This document shows, piece by piece, positions 1 through 7,816 of a DNA stretch of 63,728 nucleotides. The translations under genes were made by a program, and so were the position numbers. The notes under the pieces are model-generated. The model did not search any database, was not told the origin of the DNA, and saw only the letters and a list, made by a program, of their open reading frames with translations. This DNA comes from Gemmatimonadota bacterium (GTDB lineage Bacteria > Gemmatimonadota > Gemmatimonadetes > Gemmatimonadales > Gemmatimonadaceae), in the NCBI GenBank assembly GCA_023249375.1, contig JAHFCT010000017.1, positions 1 to 63,728 on the forward strand. Reading direction: 5' to 3'. Every line of letters begins with the position of its first letter. Position 1 is the first letter of the stretch.

Positions 1-580
1 CGCCGCCGATGTTCTGCACGTTGATCGTGATGTCCTGCGAGATCTGCGCGGTGTCCAGCTGCAGCCGGATGCCCACCGCGTTCTCCTGGAACGTGCGGGC
101 CGGAACGGCACCGCTCGAGGAGAATTGGCTGTTCTTGCCGACGCGCAGGTCGAGCAGGGTGAACGAGCCCGCGATGTCGCTGGGCACGATCAGCCGCTCA
201 CCACGGAACGGCACCTGCGGCCGGCTCGTGATCGAGGCCGTCTGGCCCGGGTTCACCGGGATCGACGACTCGAAGCCCAGCGGGAACTCACGCGCACGGG
301 TCGGCTGGGTCTGGGTCACGACCAGGCCCGAGTTGACCATGCGCTGAGCGACCGCCGCCTGCATCGCCGGCGTCATCGCGGGGTTCGCGGCAGCAGCCGC
401 ACCCGAGATGGCCGAGCGCGCCAGGTAGTGCTCGCGGCTCAGCTCGTCCATGCCGGCGGCAGCCGCCAGCAAGTCCGAGAGGTTGGAGGCACCCGCAGTC
501 ACCAGGGACTGCTGGGGGTTGAAGCCGCTGATCGAGTACATGCCCGACGCGGCGCGGAGGAGGTCTTCGTAGACAGCCAT
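1..580 (-). CDS. Probable jelly-roll major coat protein, C-terminus beyond window edge
   Basis: The 193 visible residues start with MAVYEDLL after an AAAGGA ribosome site and run off the left edge without a stop. An Ala-rich helical first half (about residues 1-90) is followed by a beta-rich half with PLGFESS, RGERLIVPSDIAGSF, VGKNSQF and VPARTFQENAVG. The later pattern of alternating hydrophobics, DTAQISQDITINV, fits the second sheet of a jelly roll. The same motif order recurs in at least six other proteins of this window, and this copy is the most regular. Its neighbour at 764 is a small membrane protein, as expected in a capsid module of a membrane-containing phage. Coat identity is inferred from fold-like pattern and context; no structure was compared. 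Confidence 0.6.
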   Translation of the reverse strand, partial: MAVYEDLLRAASGMYSISGFNPQQSLVTAGASNLSDLLAAAAGMDELSREHYLARSAISGAAAAANPAMTPAMQAAVAQRMVNSGLVVTQTQPTRAREFPLGFESSIPVNPGQTASITSRPQVPFRGERLIVPSDIAGSFTLLDLRVGKNSQFSSSGAVPARTFQENAVGIRLQLDTAQISQDITINVQNIGG

Positions 581-763
581 GGGAGAGGTTTCCTTTGCAA
601 GTTGAGGGCACCGTGCCCTCGGATTAGTGAGCAATCACAAGTGGTTACGCACTGAATCTCGTATCACTGCAAAGTCCGTGCATCGTTCGGGGGGACGACC
701 AAGAGGCCAGTCTCTTGGTCGGCCACGTTATTCACACGCCAGCCGCGGAAGTGCCCTTACGGA
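581..763. other. Intergenic gap before coat gene
   Basis: The 183-base gap between two structural-looking minus-strand genes is one of the longer gaps in the left part. It is somewhat AT-richer near 640-680 and probably carries the promoter for the coat gene. I see no convincing -35/-10 pair or terminator hairpin. Confidence 0.3.
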
Positions 764-1135
764 CTACTTCGCAGCAGGCGCCTTGGCGGCGTCCATGGCC
801 ATGCGCGCGCCCACGCCGTTGCCCAGCGTGGTGAGGTACGCGGCCAGAGAGCCGTTGGCGAAGTTGTGCATGTGCGTGGGAGCCACGCCGAGGAAGCCGA
901 GCAGGTGGCCCGAGCCCGCGACGAGCAGGCTCAGCGGCACGCCGACCAGCTCGACGCCGCCCCAGCGACCGTCGACCACGCCCATCGTGAAGGCGGCAGT
1001 CGCCATCTCGGTGGCGCCGACCAGGCTTTCGACCTGCTCGGTGCTCTTGGCGCGCATCTTCGCGATGCGAGCCTTCATGCTGAGCGCGTTGTTCTCGAGC
1101 TCGGTGACTTGGGTTGCGGTGAGGGCGTGGGCCAT
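764..1135 (-). CDS. Small membrane protein next to coat gene
   Basis: This 123-residue protein has a helical, charged N-terminal part (about 5-45), then a Gly-rich hydrophobic segment (about 61-84) that would cross a membrane, and a mixed tail. The start follows an AGGAGA ribosome site. Its position directly upstream of the coat-like gene suggests a minor capsid or virion-membrane protein. That role comes from context only. Confidence 0.7.
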   Translation of the reverse strand: MAHALTATQVTELENNALSMKARIAKMRAKSTEQVESLVGATEMATAAFTMGVVDGRWGGVELVGVPLSLLVAGSGHLLGFLGVAPTHMHNFANGSLAAYLTTLGNGVGARMAMDAAKAPAAK

Positions 1136-1299
1136 CGTTGGATTCTCCTGTTACCAGAAATATCGGGTGAGGTTGGATGTGCCCGCGCGTAACCGCTGGG
1201 CGTGCAAAAGGTAGTGTCCACGGAACTCACGCGGGTTTGTAGTGTGCGCAGTCGCACAGCAGACTTGAACTTTGGCTGTTTCGCGCCGAAACTGCCGAA
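1136..1299. other. Divergent intergenic region
   Basis: This gap lies between the minus-strand membrane/coat pair and the plus-strand regulator gene, so it should hold two outward promoters. The regulator at 1300 is a natural candidate to bind here. I cannot point to a specific operator. Confidence 0.35.
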
Positions 1300-1860
1300 A
1301 TGGAGCGCAGAAAGAGCCGCCCAAAACCTTTGATGACCGCGACTCGCATGCCGTGTTTGACCCGGCACGAGACAGCACGGCGCCTCGGAATCCCGCGTGG
1401 AACGCTGCGCCAGTGGGAAAAGGACGGGCGCATCCGAGCGACGGTCTGTGAGGCCGGCTGGCACTGGTTCGATCCAGAGGAGGTCGCAGCGCTGCAAGAG
1501 CGCGTCCGGCCGCAAAGCGCGCGCGCGTTCGATCTCTTCGCCCAAGGCAAGAGCACCGTGGATGTGATCATCGCGCTCAAGTGCGAGCACCACGTCGTGC
1601 GCGGCTGGAAAGAAGCCTTCGAGCGCTACCAGATGGCCGACAGCCAGCAGCTGGTGATCAAGCTCCCGCTCGGCATCGAGCACTGGGCCAAGGCTTTCAA
1701 CTGCTCGGTCGAAGACCTGCGCTCGCCGCTGAAGCTGTTGTGCGCGCTCGAAATCTGCATGGCCGTGCCCGAGTTGCGCCGCAGCCTCGAGCAAGCCGTG
1801 GAGCAGGCCAGTAAGCCCGTCGAGCCGTCGATGTCGGTCGGTAAACAGGAGGCTGAATGA
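1300..1860 (+). CDS. MerR-type helix-turn-helix regulator
   Basis: The 186-residue protein begins with a winged-helix DNA-binding segment, LTRHETARRLGIPRGTLRQW, followed by EKDGRIRA and a Trp/Phe-containing wing, as in MerR-like excisionase and regulator proteins. A second helical part (about 70-170) lacks a known effector domain. The ATG at 1333 is an in-frame alternative start. The gene is divergent from the coat-protein operon and ends in an ATGA overlap with the next gene. Inference: it regulates the flanking promoters. Confidence 0.75.
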   Translation: MERRKSRPKPLMTATRMPCLTRHETARRLGIPRGTLRQWEKDGRIRATVCEAGWHWFDPEEVAALQERVRPQSARAFDLFAQGKSTVDVIIALKCEHHVVRGWKEAFERYQMADSQQLVIKLPLGIEHWAKAFNCSVEDLRSPLKLLCALEICMAVPELRRSLEQAVEQASKPVEPSMSVGKQEAE

Positions 1861-2096
1861 ACGGCTGGGAAACCAACGAGCGCGGGGACTGGCTCGTGAC
1901 GCAGGTTCTCACCCTGCGCGTGTTCGAGTGCAGCGGAGGCTTCGCGTGGAGCATCACCAACGATGAGGGCGGGCACATGGCCGAGTGCAGCGAGGCATCG
2001 ACGAGCCGGCAGATGGCGCGCGAGGCCGCTACGGACGCTGCCTGCGAGCTGCTCGACGCCGCGCGCGCGCTCTTGCTCGCTGCTCGAGCGCCGTAG
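1857..2096 (+). CDS. Small unknown protein coupled to the MerR-like regulator
   Basis: This 79-residue protein overlaps the stop of the regulator by ATGA, so it is translationally coupled. It has Trp-rich beta-like strands in its first half and an Ala/Arg helix at the end. No family is recognised. It ends 31 bases before the first parS site. Confidence 0.65.
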   Translation: MNGWETNERGDWLVTQVLTLRVFECSGGFAWSITNDEGGHMAECSEASTSRQMAREAATDAACELLDAARALLLAARAP

Positions 2097-2127
2097 GCAC
2101 GCAGGCCCTGGCTCGGTAGAGCAGGAC

Positions 2128-2143
2128 TGTTTCACGTGAAACA
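2128..2143. other. parS: parS site 1
   Basis: TGTTTCACGTGAAACA is an exact copy of the ParB-binding consensus known from Bacillus and Caulobacter chromosomes. Here the palindrome extends to 22 bases (2125-2146). It lies between two convergent gene ends, outside coding sequence. Confidence 0.9.
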
Positions 2144-2146
2144 GTC

Positions 2147-2863
2147 TCAGAACGGCACGTCTTGGCCTGACGCCGAGCGCTGGCCCAGCTCCCAGGCAGC
2201 CTGCTCTTCTTGCTGCGCCAGCTGCCGCTCGTACCGATCGGACTCGGACTCGAGCATCGCGTAGACCTCGGACTCGTGCTCGGCGACCCACTCGAGGAAC
2301 GCCTCGGTGCGCGACTTGCGGCTGGTCTCCACGATCTTGTGCTTGACCCGATGCCAGATCGGCACGAGCTCGTGCTCGATGTTGCGCTCGACGACCTCGT
2401 CCGCCTCGTCCTGCTGCTCGGCGCGGGCGAGGGCTGCCTGCCTGCGGCCACGGCCGCGAGCGGCGCCCGTCGGCTCACCGAAGGGCCGCGGGCGCGTGTA
2501 GATCGCCTCGGTGCGCTGACCCGCGCGCTCCTCGTGCACCGTGCGCCTGGCAGTGTCCAGAGCCTCGGTGCCGCGGCGGCGCGCGCGGGCGGTCGCCAGC
2601 CGGCACTGCTCGTCCGCTGCTTCGCGTTCGACCGCCAGCTCACGCTCGAGCTGCGCGCGGCGAGCGGCCCCGGTGCGCTGCAGGCGGCGCTGAGCCAACT
2701 CGCACAGGGCACGTACTTCGGCGATGAACTCGCCGCGGCGGCGCTGAGCAGCCTTCAGGTCGCTGCGGAGCTCGGCCAGACGCTGGCGCTTCTGCACGGC
2801 GCGGGCGCGCTCTTGCTCGCGCAGGATGGTGGAACGCTGCTGACGGGGGGTCTGGGCGGCCAT
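2147..2863 (-). CDS. Arg/Glu-rich coiled-coil protein between parS sites
   Basis: This 238-residue protein is dominated by charged heptad-like helices (about 1-120), then an Arg/Gly-rich linker, then a more ordered C-terminal part with LVPIWHRVKHKI and SRTEAFLEWVAEHE. The last motif resembles proteins I recall from other GC-rich bacterial elements. There is no DNA-binding motif of the ParB type. Two parS sites flank the gene (2128 and 2884), so a structural or segregation role is conceivable, but this is inference. Confidence 0.7.
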   Translation of the reverse strand: MAAQTPRQQRSTILREQERARAVQKRQRLAELRSDLKAAQRRRGEFIAEVRALCELAQRRLQRTGAARRAQLERELAVEREAADEQCRLATARARRRGTEALDTARRTVHEERAGQRTEAIYTRPRPFGEPTGAARGRGRRQAALARAEQQDEADEVVERNIEHELVPIWHRVKHKIVETSRKSRTEAFLEWVAEHESEVYAMLESESDRYERQLAQQEEQAAWELGQRSASGQDVPF

Positions 2864-2883
2864 GGCCCACGATAGCAGGGGTC

Positions 2884-2899
2884 TGTTTCACGTGAAACA
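2884..2899. other. parS: parS site 2
   Basis: Second exact TGTTTCACGTGAAACA, extended to an 18-base palindrome. It lies 20 bases upstream of the coiled-coil gene start. The position could also let bound protein affect that gene's transcription. Confidence 0.9.
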
Positions 2900-2900
2900 G

Positions 2901-3122
2901 TCAGCGACCACCGGCGCTCGACGGACGGCGCCAGCGCCCCGGCGCGCAGCCCGAGCAGCGGGCGTCGGGGTGACTGCAGCGGCAGAGCATCCTTCTGGGC
3001 ATCATCAGCCATGCCACGAGCGCCGCGCCCGCCGCAAAGGCAGCCAGATAGCCCAGCGCCGGCACCAGCAACGCCACCAACCACTGCAGGGACTCGTGGC
3101 TGGCGGCTGGGTCGAGCAGCAT
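2901..3122 (-). CDS. Membrane-anchored small Cys protein
   Basis: This 73-residue protein has a hydrophobic segment at about 14-42 and a Cys-rich tail (CRCSHPDARCSGC) that could bind zinc. The third parS site lies only two bases upstream of its ATG, leaving no ribosome site, so translation may begin at an internal GTG or by a leaderless route. The reading frame is plausible but not certain. Confidence 0.5.
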   Translation of the reverse strand: MLLDPAASHESLQWLVALLVPALGYLAAFAAGAALVAWLMMPRRMLCRCSHPDARCSGCAPGRWRRPSSAGGR

Positions 3123-3124
3123 GG

Positions 3125-3140
3125 TGTTTCACGTGAAACA
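3125..3140. other. parS: parS site 3
   Basis: Third exact TGTTTCACGTGAAACA, 241 bases from site 2 and 997 bases from site 1. The cluster of three within 1.0 kb resembles the centromere-like cluster of ParABS systems. Confidence 0.9.
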
Positions 3141-3147
3141 GTCGCGG

Positions 3148-3498
3148 TCAGGGCAGCGGCAAGAGCCCGCCCGAGATGCGCAGCAGGAACTGCGCAAGGC
3201 TCTCGCCCACGGCTTGCGCCACGCGCACATGCGTACGGTCAGCTGAGACCGCGTCCAGATGCCACTTGCCGGCGGCATAGCCCAGCACCACGACCTCGGC
3301 AGGCGCTTCGCCGTCGGCGTCTATCAGCCTGTCCTGCAAAAAGTCAGCAATCTCAGCCACTTGCACAAGCTGGTCGCAGTGCGCTGGACCCTGGTGGTAG
3401 GGCATGCCCCCAACCATCGTGGGTCGGTCGACCACGTATCCGCAACGCTCGCAGCGAACTTCGTGTTTGGTTTCGACCACTTGCTGTTCATTACTCAT
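3148..3498 (-). CDS. Zinc-ribbon small protein
   Basis: This 116-residue protein has CERCGYVVD and a later HQGPAHC that could complete a zinc site near the N-terminus, followed by a compact alpha/beta part. No catalytic motif is seen. It is one of more than thirty small Cys-pair proteins in this window. Confidence 0.75.
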   Translation of the reverse strand: MSNEQQVVETKHEVRCERCGYVVDRPTMVGGMPYHQGPAHCDQLVQVAEIADFLQDRLIDADGEAPAEVVVLGYAAGKWHLDAVSADRTHVRVAQAVGESLAQFLLRISGGLLPLP

Positions 3499-3505
3499 GT
3501 AGGTT

Positions 3506-3838
3506 CTAGCTTTCTCGGTGGTCAGGGCAGCGCGGAAGATCGTCCGCCGTGAAACGACCGCAGACCTCGCAGGTCACCGTGGTCGGGTTGGTCAGTGCTG
3601 GCAGCTCACCAGCCGCGAGCTCAGGGTCCGCGCCGCCCCAACTCACCGCGCCGCCTTCGGGCGCAGGCTCCTGCGCGTCAGGCGTCAGCGGCAGCGCCGC
3701 CGCCAACGCCGCGTGCACCAGCCCGCGCTGGCAGCCCGTGCACAAGTGCCAGGTCCACATCCCGATGCCGATCACGTTGAGCTGGCAGCTGTGCAGCTGC
3801 TGCTCGTTCTGGTGACAGCGCGCGCAAGTACCCTGCAT
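3506..3838 (-). CDS. Double zinc-ribbon protein
   Basis: The 110-residue protein carries CARCHQNEQQLHSC with CTGC (about 5-37), an Ala/Pro/Gly linker, and a second site CEVCGRF...CPDH at the C-terminus. The start has a GGAGAAG ribosome site. The layout of two zinc sites joined by a flexible linker suggests a protein-protein adaptor; function unknown. Confidence 0.75.
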   Translation of the reverse strand: MQGTCARCHQNEQQLHSCQLNVIGIGMWTWHLCTGCQRGLVHAALAAALPLTPDAQEPAPEGGAVSWGGADPELAAGELPALTNPTTVTCEVCGRFTADDLPRCPDHRES

Positions 3839-3851
3839 CTGCTTCTCCGAA

Positions 3852-4433
3852 TCACCTACGCGTGAGCGCGAGCGCAGTCAGCGTGACCACCAACGCGCCC
3901 ATCGCCACCACCGCAAGGCCCATGCCGATGCCAGTGTTCGAGCGCGGCGTCAAGATCGTCGCCGGCCCGATCACCACCTCGTACTGTGGCAGCAGCTGCG
4001 CCGGACCGATCGTCACGTCCAGCACCTTGTCGAAGTTCGGCACCGAGCCCGGCACCCAGCGCGAGAACACCTTGCGCACGTAGCTCTTCACGTCGGAGCC
4101 CCAGCTGCCGGGGTCGGGCTTCTTGGCCACGTAGCCCGCGCCCGCGTTGTAGCCAGCCAGCACCTTCTCCCACGAGTCGGGGAACTGACGCAGGAGATCC
4201 GCGAGGTAGCGCGCGCCGGCAGATAAGCTCTGCGCCGGGTCGAACGGGTCGGTGACCTTCAGCGTCGTGATCGTGTCGGGCATGAGCTGCATCAGTCCCA
4301 TCGCGCCAGCCTCGGATACCGCCGTGCGATCACCCTCAGACTCGGTCGACATCACGGCATTCACCAGCGCGCGCGGCAGGCCGTGCTTGTCGGCGGCCAG
4401 GTTCGCGAGCTGCACGTACTGAGGATCGATCAT
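3852..4433 (-). CDS. Lytic transglycosylase with C-terminal membrane anchor
   Basis: The first ~115 of 193 residues form an SLT (goose-lysozyme-like) domain: STESEGD with the catalytic Glu, SEAGAMGLMQLMP, and LAGYNAGAGYV. This domain cleaves the glycan strand of peptidoglycan. Residues about 169-191 are a hydrophobic helix followed by TRR, giving a C-terminal anchor. A membrane-held transglycosylase in a virus-like gene set resembles PRD1 P7, which sits in the virion membrane and helps DNA entry (family knowledge). It overlaps the next upstream gene by ATGA. Confidence 0.88.
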   Translation of the reverse strand: MIDPQYVQLANLAADKHGLPRALVNAVMSTESEGDRTAVSEAGAMGLMQLMPDTITTLKVTDPFDPAQSLSAGARYLADLLRQFPDSWEKVLAGYNAGAGYVAKKPDPGSWGSDVKSYVRKVFSRWVPGSVPNFDKVLDVTIGPAQLLPQYEVVIGPATILTPRSNTGIGMGLAVVAMGALVVTLTALALTRR

Positions 4434-4780
4434 CGGTGGCCTCCGTAGCTGTTGCCCACTCGCACTCGTACCACGTAGACCGAGACGAGGGCTCGAGCGT
4501 AGATACCGCCGCAGCGGCAGAAGTAGTCGGCCAGCTGACGTGCCAGCCGATCTGCATCATGCGCGTCAGTCGGGCGCAACTCAATCCAGGCTTCGACCCT
4601 GGGCGCCTCGCGGCCGATGCGCATCGTGCCGTCGGAGCAGGACCGCTGCTCGAAGCACGCGTGCACGCTGGCTTCGTAGCTGGTGGTCAGCTCGCACACG
4701 AAGCGCTCGTGATCACGCACAAAGCCGTTCCAGTCGTCGCCGTCCACGTCGTAGACGCGCACGACCACCGGAGCCGCCAT
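4430..4780 (-). CDS. Unknown alpha/beta protein coupled to transglycosylase
   Basis: This 116-residue protein runs from MAAPVVVRVYDVDGDD to a basic tail and overlaps its neighbours on both sides by ATGA. Five Cys are scattered through it, not in clear zinc pairs. The ATG at 4778-4780 was preferred over longer reading because it meets the upstream stop. Confidence 0.7.
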   Translation of the reverse strand: MAAPVVVRVYDVDGDDWNGFVRDHERFVCELTTSYEASVHACFEQRSCSDGTMRIGREAPRVEAWIELRPTDAHDADRLARQLADYFCRCGGIYARALVSVYVVRVRVGNSYGGHR

Positions 4781-5115
4781 CACTGCACCTCGAGATCGTG
4801 CAGCTTGATCCGCAGGCCGTACAGGAGCGACCACGCGAGCGCTGCGGCCACGAAGTCCTCGCGCACCCACGCCAGCCGAAACGCGTCGATCGCATCGAGG
4901 ATGTGCCGACGCTGCGGAACATCAAGCGACTGCAGGTACTCGGAGAAATCGGGCGAGCCCGTGCGCTCCTGCAGCGTGTCGACGCAGCCGCTGAGCAGCT
5001 TGCGCATGAACTGCGTTGCCCCGTCATGGGTTGCAAAAGCACTGACGGCAGGTGCATCTGTCGACTCGCCGAACACACGGACTTCTACGACCCATACGCG
5101 CATGAGCACCTCCAA
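4780..5115 (-). CDS. Unknown small helical protein
   Basis: This 111-residue protein has a short beta start (MRVWVVEVRVF, an alternative start at 5103) and then mainly helices. It is coupled to the gene at 4430. No known motif. Confidence 0.65.
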   Translation of the reverse strand: MEVLMRVWVVEVRVFGESTDAPAVSAFATHDGATQFMRKLLSGCVDTLQERTGSPDFSEYLQSLDVPQRRHILDAIDAFRLAWVREDFVAAALAWSLLYGLRIKLHDLEVQ

Positions 5116-5157
5116 CAGATTGATGCACCAGGATCGAGTGCTCAGGCAATAGAGCCG

Positions 5158-5718
5158 TCAGCGGCGGCGGGGTCGGTTGGCGGCGGGCAGAGCGCGACGA
5201 GTGCTGCCGCGGCGCTTGCCATCAGCGATGGCGTCGTCGATCTCGGCCTTGGTGTAACCCTCGTCAGCGACGCGCCTGAGTACGTTGCGAAGATCGTAGC
5301 TGGCTCTCTCCCACTGAGCGCTGAGCGGTCGAGCCGACGTGACGTCGGCCTGGGCGCGACTGAGATCGTCGAGCAGCGGATCGATGTCGGCCGTGTGCTC
5401 GAACGACATCCCGCGCCGAATACGCTCGTGGCGCAGCATCGAGCGGTGCTCGCCCTTGCGCAGCGCCCAGTCATTCTTGGCGAGATTCTTGGCGTGCTGC
5501 TCGATCTCATCGGTCGTCTCACCGAACGAAAGCGCAACGCTGCGATGGACCACGGGGCGCCCGTCGATGCTGAGCGTGACGCTCACGAAGACCTCGGGGC
5601 CCATGCCGGATTGGTTCTCGCGAACCTCGGACTCGTAGAGCACGCCCTCTTCGGGAGACCAGTGAAGGGGTCGCACCGCGCGCGTCGCGGCGTGTCGAGC
5701 GAATCGTTCAGGACGCAT
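5158..5718 (-). CDS. Unknown 186-residue protein
   Basis: The middle part has beta strands (EVFVSVTLSIDGRPVV) and the second half is helical and charged, ending in an Arg-rich tail (RRALPAANRPRRR). The basic tail could contact nucleic acid. No family is recognised. Confidence 0.7.
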   Translation of the reverse strand: MRPERFARHAATRAVRPLHWSPEEGVLYESEVRENQSGMGPEVFVSVTLSIDGRPVVHRSVALSFGETTDEIEQHAKNLAKNDWALRKGEHRSMLRHERIRRGMSFEHTADIDPLLDDLSRAQADVTSARPLSAQWERASYDLRNVLRRVADEGYTKAEIDDAIADGKRRGSTRRALPAANRPRRR

Positions 5719-5730
5719 GGGAGACTCCGA

Positions 5731-6384
5731 TCAGCGCTTGCGCGTGGGTTTGCCAGTGGGCTTGCGTGGGGTGGCACGGCGAGTCGGCTTGGGCGCCGCG
5801 CGGCGCGTGGCGGTTGTCGGAGCACGTTGATCGGGGTGCTCACGATCGTACTTCTCACCGAGCGCCAAATAATGACGATCCTGCGCAAGCCGTTCACGGC
5901 GCCAACGCCTGACGTACTGATCTCTCGTCTCACCGGGCAACACGTTGAGACCCTCGTGGTATTGGCGCCGAAGATCCGCGTCGCTCGCGGTGTCGCGGCG
6001 TTGTATGCGCATGAGTTCGCGGCCGACCGGATCCGATGGCTCGTCATCATCCTCTTCGTCTTGCTCTTCGGCTTCCGCGTCCCTGGCTTCTTGCTTGGCC
6101 TCCTGCAGCCACTCGTGGCCGGCTTGGAGCAAGCGCTCGTAGATCGCGATCTGGATACGCTTCCAGATGTCGGCGTCCGCAGGGACAAGGTCTGGTTCGT
6201 CGAGCGTCGCGAGCCCCGGATCGTCGGCGAGCAGCTCGGCCAGCTCGCGGTTGTAGACCGGCACCGCGCTGTCCGCGTACTCGTGCAACTCGTCCTCGGG
6301 ATACCGAGACTCGAGGATGCGTGCCTTGTCGGTGTTGAGCGTGTCGATGAAGTCGGCGATCTCAGCGCGCATCGTGGAGGCCAT
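5731..6384 (-). CDS. Unknown protein with acidic centre and very basic tail
   Basis: This 217-residue protein begins MASTMRAEIADFIDTL, has a strongly acidic stretch (EEQDEEDDDEPSD, about 105-118) and ends in a Lys/Arg/Thr/Pro-rich tail of about 40 residues resembling histone-like or DNA-condensing tails. The split charge suggests a nucleic-acid-binding or virion-interior protein. This is inference from composition only. Confidence 0.7.
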   Translation of the reverse strand: MASTMRAEIADFIDTLNTDKARILESRYPEDELHEYADSAVPVYNRELAELLADDPGLATLDEPDLVPADADIWKRIQIAIYERLLQAGHEWLQEAKQEARDAEAEEQDEEDDDEPSDPVGRELMRIQRRDTASDADLRRQYHEGLNVLPGETRDQYVRRWRRERLAQDRHYLALGEKYDREHPDQRAPTTATRRAAPKPTRRATPRKPTGKPTRKR

Positions 6385-6436
6385 GGCGACGGGTCCTTTC
6401 GCGTGTCGTGATGTCGTGTCGAGAGACTCGCGCTGC

Positions 6437-6772
6437 CTACAGGCCCGCGGTTTTGAGCTTCTGGTAGTAGTCGGCGTCTTGCTTCAAGTGATCGAGCGCG
6501 ATCTGCATCGCCACAGCCGGGTCCTTGGTGTGTTCGAGCTCGCGCTGCGCGCCAAGCACCAGCTGATCCATCGCGCCCTTGCCGCCCGTCGACGGGGACT
6601 CGATCATCGCCTTGACGCCCACGCCGATCGCCGCCACGCCGATCACCGCCATCGTGATGCGGCCCCACAACGGCAGCGCGTCCTCGGACTGCACCGCGCC
6701 GATGATGAGCGCGGGCCCGATGATGGCAACAGACATGACGGGCAGGATGTCGGCGGCACTGGAGCTGGTCAT
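6437..6772 (-). CDS. Two-helix membrane protein
   Basis: Starting at MTSSSAADILP, the 111-residue protein has two hydrophobic helices (about 10-28 and 40-58) and a charged helical tail. The longer reading to 6916 was rejected because its extra N-terminus is low in structure. Possible virion-membrane or holin-like protein. Confidence 0.65.
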   Translation of the reverse strand: MTSSSAADILPVMSVAIIGPALIIGAVQSEDALPLWGRITMAVIGVAAIGVGVKAMIESPSTGGKGAMDQLVLGAQRELEHTKDPAVAMQIALDHLKQDADYYQKLKTAGL

Positions 6773-6912
6773 GGCAGGTAGGATAACCGGGAACGCCCTT
6801 CGCGTAAATCCGGCTCTTGACAACGGAGATTTCAGCAGCACCAACCCGGAGCCAGGGCCAGCGCCTGCGGCCGGGCACAGGAGCACACATGGCCAGCCGA
6901 GCTTGATCACGG

Positions 6913-7227
6913 TCATCTCAGGCTCTGTACCCAGCGCAGGAACGAAGCGCGGTGCTCAGCATCCCACCACAAGAGCGCCTCGAAGAGATCAAAGCGCCCC
7001 GCCTTCCATGGGTGCTCGCAGGACCAGACGCTGAGCACGAGCCGGCCCGCATGCAACTCGGGCTCGCAAATGGTCAGATGACTCAGCTGCTGATCGATCA
7101 GCTTGGGCATGAACGGCCGCACCCCGGCCATCACGCGCAGCGATGGGAACGACTCGGCCAACGCCGACATCCGCCGAGCGTCCGCGCCACGAGGCACCAT
7201 CCGAAGATCGATGACGTTGTCGATCAC
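6913..7227 (-). CDS. Unknown 104-residue protein, GTG start
   Basis: The start is GTG at 7227 within GTGA, overlapping the stop of the 24-residue gene next door. The protein has a basic helix early (RMVPRGADARRM) and an aromatic C-terminal half (FEALLWWDAEHRASFLRW). No family is recognised. Confidence 0.6.
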   Translation of the reverse strand: MIDNVIDLRMVPRGADARRMSALAESFPSLRVMAGVRPFMPKLIDQQLSHLTICEPELHAGRLVLSVWSCEHPWKAGRFDLFEALLWWDAEHRASFLRWVQSLR

Positions 7228-7298
7228 GGGGCGTCTGCCTGGCAGTGAGGGCAGCCGGGGACCGACCCGGAGATCGCAATCGTGATTCGCTCGGTCAC
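7224..7298 (-). CDS. 24-residue zinc-knuckle microprotein
   Basis: A GTG start preceded by a strong GGAGG ribosome site opens a 24-codon frame ending CPHCQADAP. Both ends overlap the adjacent genes as GTGA (7224-7227 and 7295-7298), so it sits exactly as a link in the coupled chain. The CPHC pair matches the zinc-knuckle theme of the region. It could instead be only a coupling leader. Confidence 0.55.
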   Translation of the reverse strand: MTERITIAISGSVPGCPHCQADAP

Positions 7299-7507
7299 GG
7301 TGACTCCTCCGAATCTGACAGCATGTCATCGAGCACGTCGTCGCATGGCGGACAGACGCGACCACGTAGGTAGTCGACGCGCACCATGGATGAGTCTGAT
7401 CCGTCACAGTGTTCGCACTGCGAACTGGCGGGCCAGCAACACAGCCTCGTATCGTAGTACACGCGCTCGGGGAAGCGCTTGCGGATCACGAGAGATGAGA
7501 AGGTCAC
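7295..7507 (-). CDS. Small Cys-pair protein, GTG start
   Basis: This 70-residue protein (GTG at 7507) has CEHC and CPPC pairs that could form one zinc ribbon around a short hairpin, and a very acidic end (DDVLDDMLSDSEE). It overlaps both neighbours by GTGA. Confidence 0.65.
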   Translation of the reverse strand: MTFSSLVIRKRFPERVYYDTRLCCWPASSQCEHCDGSDSSMVRVDYLRGRVCPPCDDVLDDMLSDSEESP

Positions 7508-7776
7508 TGGCCCAGCCTCTTGTCGGCGTCGGCCAGAGAGATCTGCGCACTGTTCTCGGGGCACGACGTGAACAAGTCCCAGCCACCACGGTTGGCGTGC
7601 ACGATGATCACAAAGAGCTGGCCGCCTATCAGCCATCCCTCCACGGACATGCTGGGAGCGGAGACTGGGCCAGCGGGCAGCTTCCACGCGCGGCGTGCAC
7701 TGTGCTTTGCCAGCCACTCGTCGAGCGGAGGGTAGTTGCTGACGATGGGATCATTCTCGGTCGCTCGGTTCGCCAT
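7504..7776 (-). CDS. Unknown 90-residue protein
   Basis: It starts MANRATEND after an AGGAGA site and contains a beta stretch (EGWLIGGQLFVIIVHAN). The single Cys does not form a zinc pair. Its stop overlaps the next GTG start. Confidence 0.7.
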   Translation of the reverse strand: MANRATENDPIVSNYPPLDEWLAKHSARRAWKLPAGPVSAPSMSVEGWLIGGQLFVIIVHANRGGWDLFTSCPENSAQISLADADKRLGQ

Positions 7777-7816
7777 GCTCGGGTCTCCTTGTGTTGCTGC
7801 TGTCGGTGGCAAACGA

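Noticed and set aside
2147-2863. Coiled-coil gene between parS sites as ParB
   Set aside because: It has no ParB CTP-binding motif or helix-turn-helix; composition is coiled-coil only.
4540-6411. Long open plus-strand frame of about 620 codons opposite several minus-strand genes
   Set aside because: It lies antisense to coupled genes with good ribosome sites, is rich in Arg/Ala and has no motif; long antisense frames are common at this GC content.
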